Origin: Bacilli bacterium
GTDB lineage: Bacteria > Bacillota_I > Bacilli_A > RF39 > UBA660
Assembly (NCBI GenBank): GCA_017460745.1
Contig: JAFUAL010000057.1
Coordinates: forward strand, 1 to 64,000
Length of the DNA: 64,000 nt
Reading direction: 5' to 3'
Positions within the stretch are counted from its first letter, which is position 1; the number at the start of each line of letters is the position of its first letter. Shown here piece by piece: positions 16,083 through 24,297 of the stretch. The notes under the pieces are model-generated. The model saw only the letters and a program-made list of their open reading frames with translations. It was not told the DNA's origin and made no database searches. A program made the translations under genes and the position numbers.

Positions 16083-17303
16083 ATGAATGAAAGAAAAGGT
16101 TTAGAGGAAAAAAGAAACGATTTAGAAAAGGAAATGAAAGAGTTGGTTGCTAATTCTAAAAAAGAAAATAGAGCAATGAACGATGATGAAGTAGCAAAAT
16201 TTGATGAAAATGAAAAAGCAATTAAGGAAATTGATGCTACTTTAGAAAGGATGGATAAGGTAAATAATATGGAAGAAAAAGAAGAAAAAAGAGAAGAAGA
16301 AACAGAAAAAACTTTAACAACTGAAGAAAAAAGATTTTATAAATCAGTAGAAGAAAGAGATGACACTAAGGCATTTGCAACATATATCAGAAATAGAGTT
16401 GCTGGTATTGAAACTCGTGATGGAGAAGTAAATTTAACTAAAGGTGCAAATGGTGGTGTTATTCCACAAACAATCGTAAATAAAATTTGGGAAAAGGTAG
16501 AAGAAATATCTCCAATTCACAGATTAGCAACAAAGTATAACATCAAAGGAACAGCAATTATTCCAAAAGAAGATGAATCAGAAGGAGAAATCACTGTTGC
16601 ATTCCAAAAAGAATTTGATGAATTAACATCTAAATCAAATAAATTTGGAACTATCTCATTAGGTGGATATTTATATGGTGCTTTAACTAAAATATCTAAA
16701 TCATTATTAAATAACACAGATTTCAATTTGACAAACTGGGTTATTAAGAAAATGGCAAAGAAAATTGCTAGATTCCTAGAGAATGTTGACATTAACGGAT
16801 ATACAAACACAGATGCTGAAGTTGATGTTAAAGGTGTTGCTGGATCATACGATGCAACAAACATGACTGTAACATTAGCAAGTAAATCAGCAATTACAGC
16901 CGATGAATTAATTGATATCCAAGAGTTAATTCCTGATGTATATCAAGAAGGATGTGCTTGGTATATGAAAAAAGCAACTAGAACAGCAATTAGAAAATTA
17001 AAAGATGGAGACGGAAACTACTTAATGCAAAGAGACTTTACTCAAAAAGGTAGATATGTATTATTAGGTGCTCCTGTTTATCTATCTGATAACATTAAAG
17101 CACTTGGAACAGCTAAAGAAAATGTTATCTATTATGGTGATATGTCAGGATTAGCTGTAAAAGAAAGTGAAACTCCTGAAATTCAAGTTCTAGTTGAAAA
17201 ATTCGCTACTCAACATGCAATTGGTGTTGTTGCTTGGGGAGAAATCGATGCTAAAGTTGAAAATACACAAAAGATTGCCGTTGCTAAAACACCAAATGCA
17301 TAA
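16083..17303 (+). CDS. Major capsid protein (HK97 fold)
   Basis: A 406-residue protein with an N-terminal coiled-coil delta domain of about 90 residues (RNDLEKEMKELVANS through KREEETEKT), expected to be removed by the protease, then the HK97 core starting near AFATYIRNRV with GGVIPQTIVNKIWEKV and P-domain segments. GGAGGGATAAAAAT precedes the start. Order protease-capsid is standard. Confidence 0.93.
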   Translation: MNERKGLEEKRNDLEKEMKELVANSKKENRAMNDDEVAKFDENEKAIKEIDATLERMDKVNNMEEKEEKREEETEKTLTTEEKRFYKSVEERDDTKAFATYIRNRVAGIETRDGEVNLTKGANGGVIPQTIVNKIWEKVEEISPIHRLATKYNIKGTAIIPKEDESEGEITVAFQKEFDELTSKSNKFGTISLGGYLYGALTKISKSLLNNTDFNLTNWVIKKMAKKIARFLENVDINGYTNTDAEVDVKGVAGSYDATNMTVTLASKSAITADELIDIQELIPDVYQEGCAWYMKKATRTAIRKLKDGDGNYLMQRDFTQKGRYVLLGAPVYLSDNIKALGTAKENVIYYGDMSGLAVKESETPEIQVLVEKFATQHAIGVVAWGEIDAKVENTQKIAVAKTPNA

Positions 17304-17316
17304 GGAGGTCTTATAG

Positions 17317-17646
17317 ATGAAATATGAAGCTATCGAAAGTTTTAGCGGAATTGTATCAATGACAGTGGGCGAAGTTAGGGAAATCCCTAACGATGCCCTT
17401 GCCAAAGACTTAATTAAAGCAAAACTAATAAAAAAATATGTTGCAAATGATGCAAAGGTTATTAAAGAGGAGTTAGAAAAAGCAAATAAAACAATTGAAG
17501 AATTAACTCTTGAAAATACTGAATTAAAAGCAGAATTAGAAAATTTAAAAACTCGTCCTGTTGATGCAGATAAAGAGGAAAATGCCGAAGAAGATGAAGA
17601 AGAAACAACAGGAGAAGATGCAGAGTTAAAAACAAATAAAAAATAA
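17317..17646 (+). CDS. Capsid-proximal coiled-coil protein
   Basis: A 109-residue protein between capsid and connector genes with AAGGAGG upstream. The first 50 residues look like a small beta domain (SGIVSMTVGEVREIP), followed by a coiled coil (EELEKANKTIEELTLEN) and a very acidic tail. Possibly a head decoration or head-tail accessory protein; not recognised. Confidence 0.6.
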   Translation: MKYEAIESFSGIVSMTVGEVREIPNDALAKDLIKAKLIKKYVANDAKVIKEELEKANKTIEELTLENTELKAELENLKTRPVDADKEENAEEDEEETTGEDAELKTNKK

Positions 17647-17699
17647 TATTTATTAAATATATATGTTCAGGTAACCTCATTATAAAGGAGGGATAAATT

Positions 17700-18023
17700 A
17701 TGATAGAAAAAGTTAGTAAAATTACATATATAGAAGTTGCTAATTATTTAAAAGTAGATATTAGAAATGATATTTTACTCCAAGAAGAATTAAATACTTA
17801 TTTAAAGGTTGCAAAAAATTATATTTCCAATTATACAGGAATACCTGAAACGAGTGAAAATAAAGATGATGAAACACTCGACACTTATTCAGATTTTATT
17901 ATAGTTGTTCTTATTCTTTGCCAAGATATGTATGACAATCGTAGTATGTATGTTGAAAGTAAGAATATTAATAATGTTATTCAAACAATTTTAGATATGC
18001 ATAGAAGGGTTAATCTTGGATAA
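17700..18023 (+). CDS. Head-tail connector protein (gp6-like)
   Basis: A 107-residue helical protein with the connector pattern VANYLKVDIRND...YLKVAKNYISNYTG and a C-terminal SKNINNVIQTILDMHRRV. HK97 gp6-type proteins form the ring beneath the portal. It starts 6 nt after AAAGGAGGGAT and is first in the connector cluster. Confidence 0.82.
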   Translation: MIEKVSKITYIEVANYLKVDIRNDILLQEELNTYLKVAKNYISNYTGIPETSENKDDETLDTYSDFIIVVLILCQDMYDNRSMYVESKNINNVIQTILDMHRRVNLG

Positions 18024-18025
18024 TT

Positions 18026-18355
18026 ATGATAAATGCTGGTAAATATAATAAAAAAATTGAAATATTTAGCATTGTAGAAACTGAGGATAAAGACGGATTT
18101 AAAGCAAAAACCGAAACTTCTATTCTTAAAACCTTTGCTGAAATAAAAACAACTAAAGGTTTTACATTGATTTCAAGTAATACCGATTTTGAAAAAGCAT
18201 ATACCAATTTTACAATTCGTTTTCCTAGAAATGTCACAATTACTAGGGATATGATTATTAGATACAATAATAAAGACTATTCAATAGAATATTTAAATGA
18301 TATTGATGAAAGACATGTAGAATTGGAAATGCAAGCAAAAGTAGTTGATAAGTAA
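18026..18355 (+). CDS. Head-tail adaptor/joining protein
   Basis: A 109-residue beta-rich protein of the phage head-tail joining (SPP1 gp16-like) type: INAGKYNKKIEIF at the start, EIKTTKGFTLI in the middle, YNNKDYSIEYLNDIDE near the end. Starts 2 bases after the previous stop and overlaps the next start. Confidence 0.82.
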   Translation: MINAGKYNKKIEIFSIVETEDKDGFKAKTETSILKTFAEIKTTKGFTLISSNTDFEKAYTNFTIRFPRNVTITRDMIIRYNNKDYSIEYLNDIDERHVELEMQAKVVDK

Positions 18356-18783
18356 TGGCAAGATTTAAGGCAGAGATGCCAACAGAATTGATGAAAGTAT
18401 TTAGTGATTTAGAAGATAATATTGAGGATATATTTGGAGAAATGACACAAGCAGGAGCAAAGGTTGTTCATCAAAATGTCGTTAGAAATATGAAAAAATC
18501 ATTTAAAAATACTGAATCATTAGAAAAAGGTTTAAAGATTACAAGAGTATATAAGACACCAAGTGATGATGGAATAAATACTCACATTGGTTTCTATGGT
18601 TATGATGGTGTTCCAACAAAAAAATATCCAAAAGGAGTTCCTATTCCATTAAAAGCACTTGCTCGTGAATATGGAACAAGTAGAGGAGAGGCAAAAAAAC
18701 CTTATTTTAGAAAATCTTTTAAAAAAGATGAAATAGAAGATGCAATGTTAAAAATTCAAGAAAAAAGAATAGGTGATGGTTAA
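18355..18783 (+). CDS. HK97 gp10-like tail completion protein
   Basis: A 142-residue protein with the gp10 layout: N-terminal helix (FSDLEDNIEDIFGEM), AGAKVVHQNVVRNM, then ALAREYGTSRGEAKKPYFRKSF near the C-terminus. Coupled to both neighbours by TAATG overlaps. Confidence 0.85.
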   Translation: MARFKAEMPTELMKVFSDLEDNIEDIFGEMTQAGAKVVHQNVVRNMKKSFKNTESLEKGLKITRVYKTPSDDGINTHIGFYGYDGVPTKKYPKGVPIPLKALAREYGTSRGEAKKPYFRKSFKKDEIEDAMLKIQEKRIGDG

Positions 18784-19124
18784 TGAATAAAGAAGTAAAA
18801 AGTATTCTAGGAGAATATCTTTTAATTGATAATAAAAAAATTCCTGTTAAACATTTAAGATATAGAGGAAAAGAAAAAACATATATTGTTTGGACTATAT
18901 TGGATCAAAATCCTGAATTATTTGGTAATGATGAGGTTTTATCTAGTGTAGGTTCAGTAGATATTGATGTTTATAGTGATGGCAATCTTTTGAAGATTAT
19001 AAAAAAAATAAAAGAAATTATGTTAGAAAACGATTATGTCTGGACTGGCGATAGTGCAGAAATGTATGAAGATGATACAGAATTAAATCATAAAACCAGT
19101 TCATTTGAAAAGGAGATGATATAA
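18783..19124 (+). CDS. Tail completion/terminator-type protein
   Basis: A 113-residue alpha/beta protein in the position of the tail terminator gene of siphophages. Visible segments are TYIVWTILDQNPELF, VGSVDIDVYSD and LKIIKKIKEIML, the beta-alpha pattern of that family. Assignment rests on position and pattern. Confidence 0.72.
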   Translation: MNKEVKSILGEYLLIDNKKIPVKHLRYRGKEKTYIVWTILDQNPELFGNDEVLSSVGSVDIDVYSDGNLLKIIKKIKEIMLENDYVWTGDSAEMYEDDTELNHKTSSFEKEMI

Positions 19125-19706
19125 GTGGCAAGAATCGGATTTAAGAAAGCAAAATATAATAAACATAATTCAGATAATACAAAATTCGCAGCACTAACAG
19201 GCAATAAAGTGCCTGACTTTGAAAAGGTAGTAGATGAAAAGTTTACTCCAAATTATGCAAATGCAGAATTATATGCAAATGATGCAAAAGCAGAACACGA
19301 TGATTCATTTATTGATGGAGATTTAACAATAACTATTGCTGATGATAATGATGAATTTGTTTCAACTATTTTAGGACAAACAATCAATGATGGAGAAGTT
19401 ACTGGAAATGAAGAGGATAAGGCACCAGAAGTTGGTTATGGACATATAATTCCTAAAGTTGTAAGTGGAGTTAGAAAATATAAAGTTGAATTTTTCCCTA
19501 GAGTTGTATTTTCAAAAGTTACAGGTGACAATAAAACAAAAGGTGCAAATGTTGAATTTAGCACTTCTTCAGTAGAAGGTAAAGTAATGAGACTTGAAAG
19601 TGCTTTCAATGGACTTGCAGCAGGAGATTGGACAAAATATAAAACATTTGATACTCTTGCAGAAGCAGAAACATATCTTGACGGATTATTAACTCCATCA
19701 GCTTAG
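19125..19706 (+). CDS. Major tail protein (phi13 type)
   Basis: Starts with GTG 19125 behind GGAGATG. The 193-residue protein begins with the MARIGFKKAKYNKH pattern of phi13-family tail tube proteins and continues with DGDLTITIADDND and YKVEFFPRVVF strands. It forms the stacked hexameric tube rings. No Ig-like C-terminal domain is present. Confidence 0.88.
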   Translation: MARIGFKKAKYNKHNSDNTKFAALTGNKVPDFEKVVDEKFTPNYANAELYANDAKAEHDDSFIDGDLTITIADDNDEFVSTILGQTINDGEVTGNEEDKAPEVGYGHIIPKVVSGVRKYKVEFFPRVVFSKVTGDNKTKGANVEFSTSSVEGKVMRLESAFNGLAAGDWTKYKTFDTLAEAETYLDGLLTPSA

Positions 19707-19718
19707 AGGTAATAAATA

Positions 19719-19886
19719 ATGGTAAAAGTAAAAGTTATAAGTGTTTTTAAAGATAAAGATACAAAAGAAATTTATCCATTAGACAAAGAAATGACTGTAT
19801 CCAAAGAGAGATATGAAGAAATAAAGGATTATGTAGAAATTATTAAAACAACGAAAAATGATAACAATCAAGAGGCAGAAGATTAA
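19719..19886 (+). CDS. Small protein between tail tube and chaperone genes
   Basis: ATG 19719 follows AGAGGTAATAAATA and opens a 55-codon frame ending at TAA 19884-19886. The sequence (VKVISVFKDKDTKEIYPLDKEM, then acidic tail) resembles small accessory proteins found after tail tube genes in siphophages. Its stop lies inside the stem-loop region of the terminator that follows. Confidence 0.6.
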   Translation: MVKVKVISVFKDKDTKEIYPLDKEMTVSKERYEEIKDYVEIIKTTKNDNNQEAED

Positions 19887-19910
19887 TAATAATTTTCTGT
19901 CTCTTTTTTT
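19871..19910 (+). terminator. Intra-operon rho-independent terminator
   Basis: AGAGGCAGAA at 19871-19880 pairs with TTCTGTCTCT at 19895-19904 (10 bp, one G-U) and is followed by a T-run to 19910. It lies between the tail tube unit and the assembly chaperone, so it would lower expression of downstream tail genes relative to capsid and tube proteins. Confidence 0.75.
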
Positions 19911-19928
19911 AATAATGAAGGAGGAATA

Positions 19929-20285
19929 ATGAAAGATAAAATCGGTTATATTGAAACTAAAAATAGAAAATATCCAATTTGCTTTAATTTAAATGTAATG
20001 GAAGAAATCCAAGATAGTTATGGTTCTTTATCTAAATGGGGAGATATCGTTGCAAATAAAGGCGAAGATGAACCTAAAGTAAAAGAATTAAAACACGGAC
20101 TTGAATTAATGATAAATGAGGCAATTGACATGTATAACGAAACAAATGAGGATAAGCAAGAACTTGTTAATTCAAGACAAGTTGGAAGAATTATTACTGA
20201 AGTTGGTTTTGAAAAAACAATTGAAATATTAATGAGCTTAACACACGAATCAACATCAACAGGTGAAGAAACAAAAAACGAGTAA
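19929..20285 (+). CDS. Tail assembly chaperone (gpG-like, frame-0 product)
   Basis: A 118-residue protein behind GAAGGAGGAATA, in the gpG position between tail tube and tape measure genes. The N-terminus (IETKNRKYPICFNLNVMEEIQDSYGS) and a C-terminal GFEKTIEILMSLT are typical of firmicute tail assembly chaperones, which coat the tape measure during tail assembly. The last codons include a slippery heptamer that gives rise to the longer form. Confidence 0.85.
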   Translation: MKDKIGYIETKNRKYPICFNLNVMEEIQDSYGSLSKWGDIVANKGEDEPKVKELKHGLELMINEAIDMYNETNEDKQELVNSRQVGRIITEVGFEKTIEILMSLTHESTSTGEETKNE

Positions 20286-20326
20286 TCCACGAGGACTATG
20301 ATGATGAAATAGACTTCTCGTGGATT
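20273..20326 (+). promoter_or_regulatory. Programmed -1 ribosomal frameshift signal
   Basis: The heptamer A AAA AAC (20273-20279) is in the correct frame for tandem slippage. Four bases later a perfect 10-bp stem begins: AATCCACGAG (20284-20293) with CTCGTGGATT (20317-20326). The frame-0 stop is at 20283-20285, inside the stem start. This is the canonical layout of a -1 frameshift site. Confidence 0.9.
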
Positions 20327-20506
20327 TATTTCACTGGACATACCTTATTAGGTTATTCAGATAAAGAAATCGGGAAAATGACATTTAATAAATTTTATAG
20401 ATTATGGAATCAATATAAAATTAATTACGATTTTCAATTAAGTCGTAAAAGTTATTCAGAGTTAGATGAATTAGAAAGACATAGCGGAGAATTTATGCCC
20501 GATTAG
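20279..20506 (+). CDS. -1 frameshift extension of the tail assembly chaperone (gpGT-like)
   Basis: The -1 frame is open from the slippery site to TAG 20504-20506 and has no convincing start codon of its own. A shift at 20279 joins frame 0 to RVIHEDYDDEIDFSWIYF and onwards, producing about 192 residues in all. The extension (GYSDKEIGKMTFNKFYRLWNQY) has the pattern of the T domain that links chaperone to tape measure protein. Product exists only through frameshifting. Confidence 0.85.
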   Translation, partial: RVIHEDYDDEIDFSWIYFTGHTLLGYSDKEIGKMTFNKFYRLWNQYKINYDFQLSRKSYSELDELERHSGEFMPD

Positions 20507-20518
20507 AGAGGAGGTAAA

Positions 20519-23500
20519 ATGGCAAAATCAAGTTTTGGTGGAACAGTAAAACTTACTGGAGAAAATGAATATAGAAATGCTTTAAAAAACATTACAAGTG
20601 AATTAAAGTTAATGAGTCAACAGATGATTGCAGTTACTAATAATTATAATAGCAACGGAAATGATATCAATGCATTAACTGAAAAAGATAGAATTTTAAA
20701 TAAAGAATTAGATTTGCAAACATCAAAGTTAATTAATTTAAATGGAATGCTCGATCAAGCAAAACAAAAATATGGAGAAGATAGTTCACAAGTAAATATA
20801 TTAAAAGAAAAAGTAAATCTAGCACATCTTGAATTAGATAAAATGAATAAAAATCTTGATAAAAATTCTGAAGAATTGAAAAAAGCAAAAGATGCAAGTC
20901 AAGCATTTGATAATCAAAATAAAACATCTATAAATAATATAAGAGATTTTACAGCAGAGATGTTAAAGTCAATGGCAGGTGCTAGCAATTTAGGTCAAAC
21001 TATAAAAAGTGATTTATCTGTTAGAGTAAATGATTTAAAAGATAATGTAAATGCATCCAAAGAAAAAATTAAAGAATTTGCTAATACCATTGCTGATAGT
21101 GTTAAGCATCCTGAAAATTTAGGTAAAACAATAAAGGAAAAACTAATAGATACAGCTGATAAATTGCAAACATCTGTAAAAGAAGATGCAAAAGTAATTG
21201 AAGATATGGGCGATTCATCTGATAAAACAAGTGAAAAAACTCTAAAACTCGGAGATATAATTAAAGCAAATTTAATTAGTGAGGCAATTATCGGTGGTAT
21301 AAAAGCACTTGGAAATGCTGTAAAACAAGTTGCAACTTCATTTAATGAATGGGCGGATATGGCAAACGAGCTTGAAGAACAGGAAAGAAAAGTTGAAACC
21401 GTATTAAATAATACTACTGATGCTACTGAAGAACAGGTTAAGGCATATATTAATTTAACAGCACAGAAAGAAAAAAACGGAGTTATTTCACAGGAGGCAA
21501 TATTAAGTGGAGCACAGGAATTAGCAACTTATATTGAAGAAATAGATACATTGGAAAATCTTACAGATACTATGTTAGATATGACAGCACAACAATTTGG
21601 TGTCAATGCTAGTATGGAACAAGCAACAAGTATTGCAACGACATTAGGTAAAGCATTAGCAAATGGAGATTATTCTGGATTGAAAAGATTAGGATACGGA
21701 TTTGATGACTTACAAAAGAAGATAATGGAAACTGGAACAGAGGCAGAACGAGCACAAGTTATTATGGAAGTTGTAGGAGCATCCGTTGGTGGAATGAACG
21801 AGGCACTTGCTTTAAGTAATAAAGGACAAATGCTTATTGCAAAGTCTTATATAGATGACTTTAAAAAAAGTGCAGGTTCTTTATTCGCATCTTTAAAAGA
21901 AGGTCTTGTTGCAGACTTTTTGCCTGAAATTAAAAATGTTACAAGTGCATTGCAAGATATGATAAGTGGAAATATAAGCATTGAAGAAGGAATGCAAAAA
22001 GTAACTGAAGGATTACAAAATGGAATAAATAAAATTGCTGATAAATTGCCACAACTTATTGAGATGGGAACTGAGATATTAACAAAATTACTTGATGGAA
22101 TAGTAAGTGCATTGCCTAATATTATGCCAGCAATAGTTAAAATTATAAATACTCTAGTTCAAAGTATAGTTAAATTGTTGCCTCAAATATTACAGGCAGG
22201 AATACAGATTATTTTAGAACTCGCCAAAGGAATAGCACAAGCATTGCCTGATTTAATACCAATGTTAGTTGATGGATTACTTTTAATAGTTGATACTATT
22301 CTTGATAATTTTGATGTAATTATTGATGTAGGAATAGAAATTATATTTGCATTAATAGAAGGACTTGACAGGGCAATTCCAACATTAATGAATAAATTGC
22401 CTGAAATAATTTCAAGATTAGTTGATGCATTAATAAGGAATATTCCAAAATTATTAGCAGCAGTTGGTGTGATTTTTCAACATTTAGGAGATTATTTACA
22501 AGAGGCATTAGGTGCAATAGGAACAATTATTAGTGATTTATTAGGAAGATTATGGGATGGAGTTGTTAATTTCTTTACAGAAGGATTTAATAATTTTACA
22601 ACAACAATATCTGATTGGTTTTCAAATTTATTTAATAATATTGGTTCTTTCTTAACAAAAATAAAGGATTCTATTACATCATCTATTAATAATATAAAAG
22701 AGTGGATTAGAACTGAAATTCCTAAAATTATTGAAAATGTAATTAATTGGTTTGATGAATTGCCTCATAATATAGGATTAGCAATTGGTCGCTTAATTGG
22801 AAATATTATGAATGCAGTATATGATGTAAAAGAATGGATTAAAACAGAAATTCCAAAAATAATTAACAATGTAATTCAATGGATATCAGAGTTGCCATCA
22901 AAGGTATGGGATTGGTTGAAAAAAACAATTGAAAAGATTTCAGACTTTGGAAGAGAATCAGCAAGTAAAGCAAAAGAAGGTGCAACAAACTTATTTAATA
23001 ATATAATTAATACAATTAAGGAATTACCAGCAAAAGTATGGGAATGGTTATCTAATGTAATAGGTAAGGTTGTAAATTTTGCAAAAGATATTGCAAGTAA
23101 AGCAAAAGAAGGTGCAGTGAATTTATTTAATAATATTGTGAATACAATTAAAGAATTACCTCAAAAAATGCTTGATATTGGCAAGAATATAGTAAGTGGA
23201 TTATGGGATGGTATTACGAGTAAAGTAAATTGGTTAAAGAATAAAGTTAAGGACTTTGCAAATGGAATAGTTGAAGGAATAAAAGAAACATTGAAAATAA
23301 AGTCTCCATCATTAGTATTAAATGAAGAGGTTGGAACTAATATGGCACTTGGAGTTGGAGAAGGATTTGTTGAAACAATGGGAGATGTAACAAAAAATAT
23401 GGCAAATGCTATTCCAACAAATTTTGATACAACAATAAATGCAGGTGCTGAAACTAATTCAAGTATCTCATCTTTAGGTTCATATAATTATGATTCAATG

Positions 23501-23605
23501 GTAAATGCTTTCAAACAAGCATTAACAGAGGTTAAGGTAATGTTAGGAGAAAGAGAAATGGGAACATTTATCACTAACACAGTTGAGGAGGCGGTATATT
23601 CATGA
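20519..23605 (+). CDS. Tail tape measure protein
   Basis: A 1028-residue protein behind AGAGGAGGT. The N-terminal 150 residues are coiled coil; the middle (about 480-720) has long hydrophobic/amphipathic helices with regularly spaced LPxI motifs; the C-terminal part has Trp-containing repeats and ends in an AGAETNSS-type linker and a short domain. At about 0.15 nm per residue the predicted tail is roughly 150 nm. It scaffolds tail length and is ejected with the DNA. Confidence 0.93.
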   Translation: MAKSSFGGTVKLTGENEYRNALKNITSELKLMSQQMIAVTNNYNSNGNDINALTEKDRILNKELDLQTSKLINLNGMLDQAKQKYGEDSSQVNILKEKVNLAHLELDKMNKNLDKNSEELKKAKDASQAFDNQNKTSINNIRDFTAEMLKSMAGASNLGQTIKSDLSVRVNDLKDNVNASKEKIKEFANTIADSVKHPENLGKTIKEKLIDTADKLQTSVKEDAKVIEDMGDSSDKTSEKTLKLGDIIKANLISEAIIGGIKALGNAVKQVATSFNEWADMANELEEQERKVETVLNNTTDATEEQVKAYINLTAQKEKNGVISQEAILSGAQELATYIEEIDTLENLTDTMLDMTAQQFGVNASMEQATSIATTLGKALANGDYSGLKRLGYGFDDLQKKIMETGTEAERAQVIMEVVGASVGGMNEALALSNKGQMLIAKSYIDDFKKSAGSLFASLKEGLVADFLPEIKNVTSALQDMISGNISIEEGMQKVTEGLQNGINKIADKLPQLIEMGTEILTKLLDGIVSALPNIMPAIVKIINTLVQSIVKLLPQILQAGIQIILELAKGIAQALPDLIPMLVDGLLLIVDTILDNFDVIIDVGIEIIFALIEGLDRAIPTLMNKLPEIISRLVDALIRNIPKLLAAVGVIFQHLGDYLQEALGAIGTIISDLLGRLWDGVVNFFTEGFNNFTTTISDWFSNLFNNIGSFLTKIKDSITSSINNIKEWIRTEIPKIIENVINWFDELPHNIGLAIGRLIGNIMNAVYDVKEWIKTEIPKIINNVIQWISELPSKVWDWLKKTIEKISDFGRESASKAKEGATNLFNNIINTIKELPAKVWEWLSNVIGKVVNFAKDIASKAKEGAVNLFNNIVNTIKELPQKMLDIGKNIVSGLWDGITSKVNWLKNKVKDFANGIVEGIKETLKIKSPSLVLNEEVGTNMALGVGEGFVETMGDVTKNMANAIPTNFDTTINAGAETNSSISSLGSYNYDSMVNAFKQALTEVKVMLGEREMGTFITNTVEEAVYS
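22961..23163 (+). repeat. Internal 132-bp repeat in the tape measure gene
   Basis: Copies starting at 22961 and 23093 encode ASKAKEGA, then NLFNNI, then NTIKELP in register, a 44-residue period. Nucleotide identity over the first 70 bases is high. Such helical repeats are expected in tape measure proteins and can change tail length by recombination. Confidence 0.75.
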
Positions 23606-24297
23606 GAAATTATGTAGTTTTTAAAGGTGTTTATAGTGGACATATAAAAGGATTACTTATTCAAGAATTATCGCCTATCACAAAACCTAAAATGAGAACA
23701 ACTATTACCAAAATAGATGGAAGAGATGGAGATATAATTGATAAATTAGGTTATGAAAGTTATACAAAAACAATATCAATTGGACTTACTAGAGATTATG
23801 ATATAGACGAAATAATGAATTATTTTAATGGCGAAGGAGAATTAATTTTATCTAATGAACCTGATAAAGTATATAAGGCACAAATATTAGATCAAATTAA
23901 TTATGAAAGATTAGTAAGATTTAGAACAGCTAGAGTAAACTTTTATGTTCAACCTTATAAGTATTTATTAAATGAACCTCCATTTGTTTTAGATATAACA
24001 AATCAAACTGAAATGAAAGTTGCTAATAAGGGTTTAGAAAAGTCAAAACCTATTATTACTTTATATGGAAGTGGAATAGTTAGTATTTCAATAAATGGAA
24101 TGTATGCTTTCAGAATATATATAGATGATGAATATGTAACAATTGACTCAGCGGAACAAGAGGCATATAAAGGTTTAATTCTAAAAAATAGATTTATGGC
24201 AGGAGAATTTCCAATGTTAAAAACAGGAATTAATATAATTACTTGGACTGGTGATGTTACAAAAATAGTTGTAGAACCGAAAAGTAGGTGGTTGTAA
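23602..24297 (+). CDS. Distal tail protein (Dit)
   Basis: A 231-residue protein that overlaps the tape measure stop by four bases. The N-terminal domain (ITKIDGRDGDIIDKLGYESYTKTISIGL) is the Dit belt domain; the C-terminal part is a beta galectin-like domain ending in KSRWL. Dit forms the hexameric hub at the tail tip to which Tal and receptor-binding proteins attach. Confidence 0.9.
   Translation: MRNYVVFKGVYSGHIKGLLIQELSPITKPKMRTTITKIDGRDGDIIDKLGYESYTKTISIGLTRDYDIDEIMNYFNGEGELILSNEPDKVYKAQILDQINYERLVRFRTARVNFYVQPYKYLLNEPPFVLDITNQTEMKVANKGLEKSKPIITLYGSGIVSISINGMYAFRIYIDDEYVTIDSAEQEAYKGLILKNRFMAGEFPMLKTGINIITWTGDVTKIVVEPKSRWL

Noticed and set aside
22961-23163. Repeats in the tape measure gene as a second DGR target or recombination site
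   Set aside because: Differences are at all base types and the repeats encode regular helical units, as usual in tape measure proteins.
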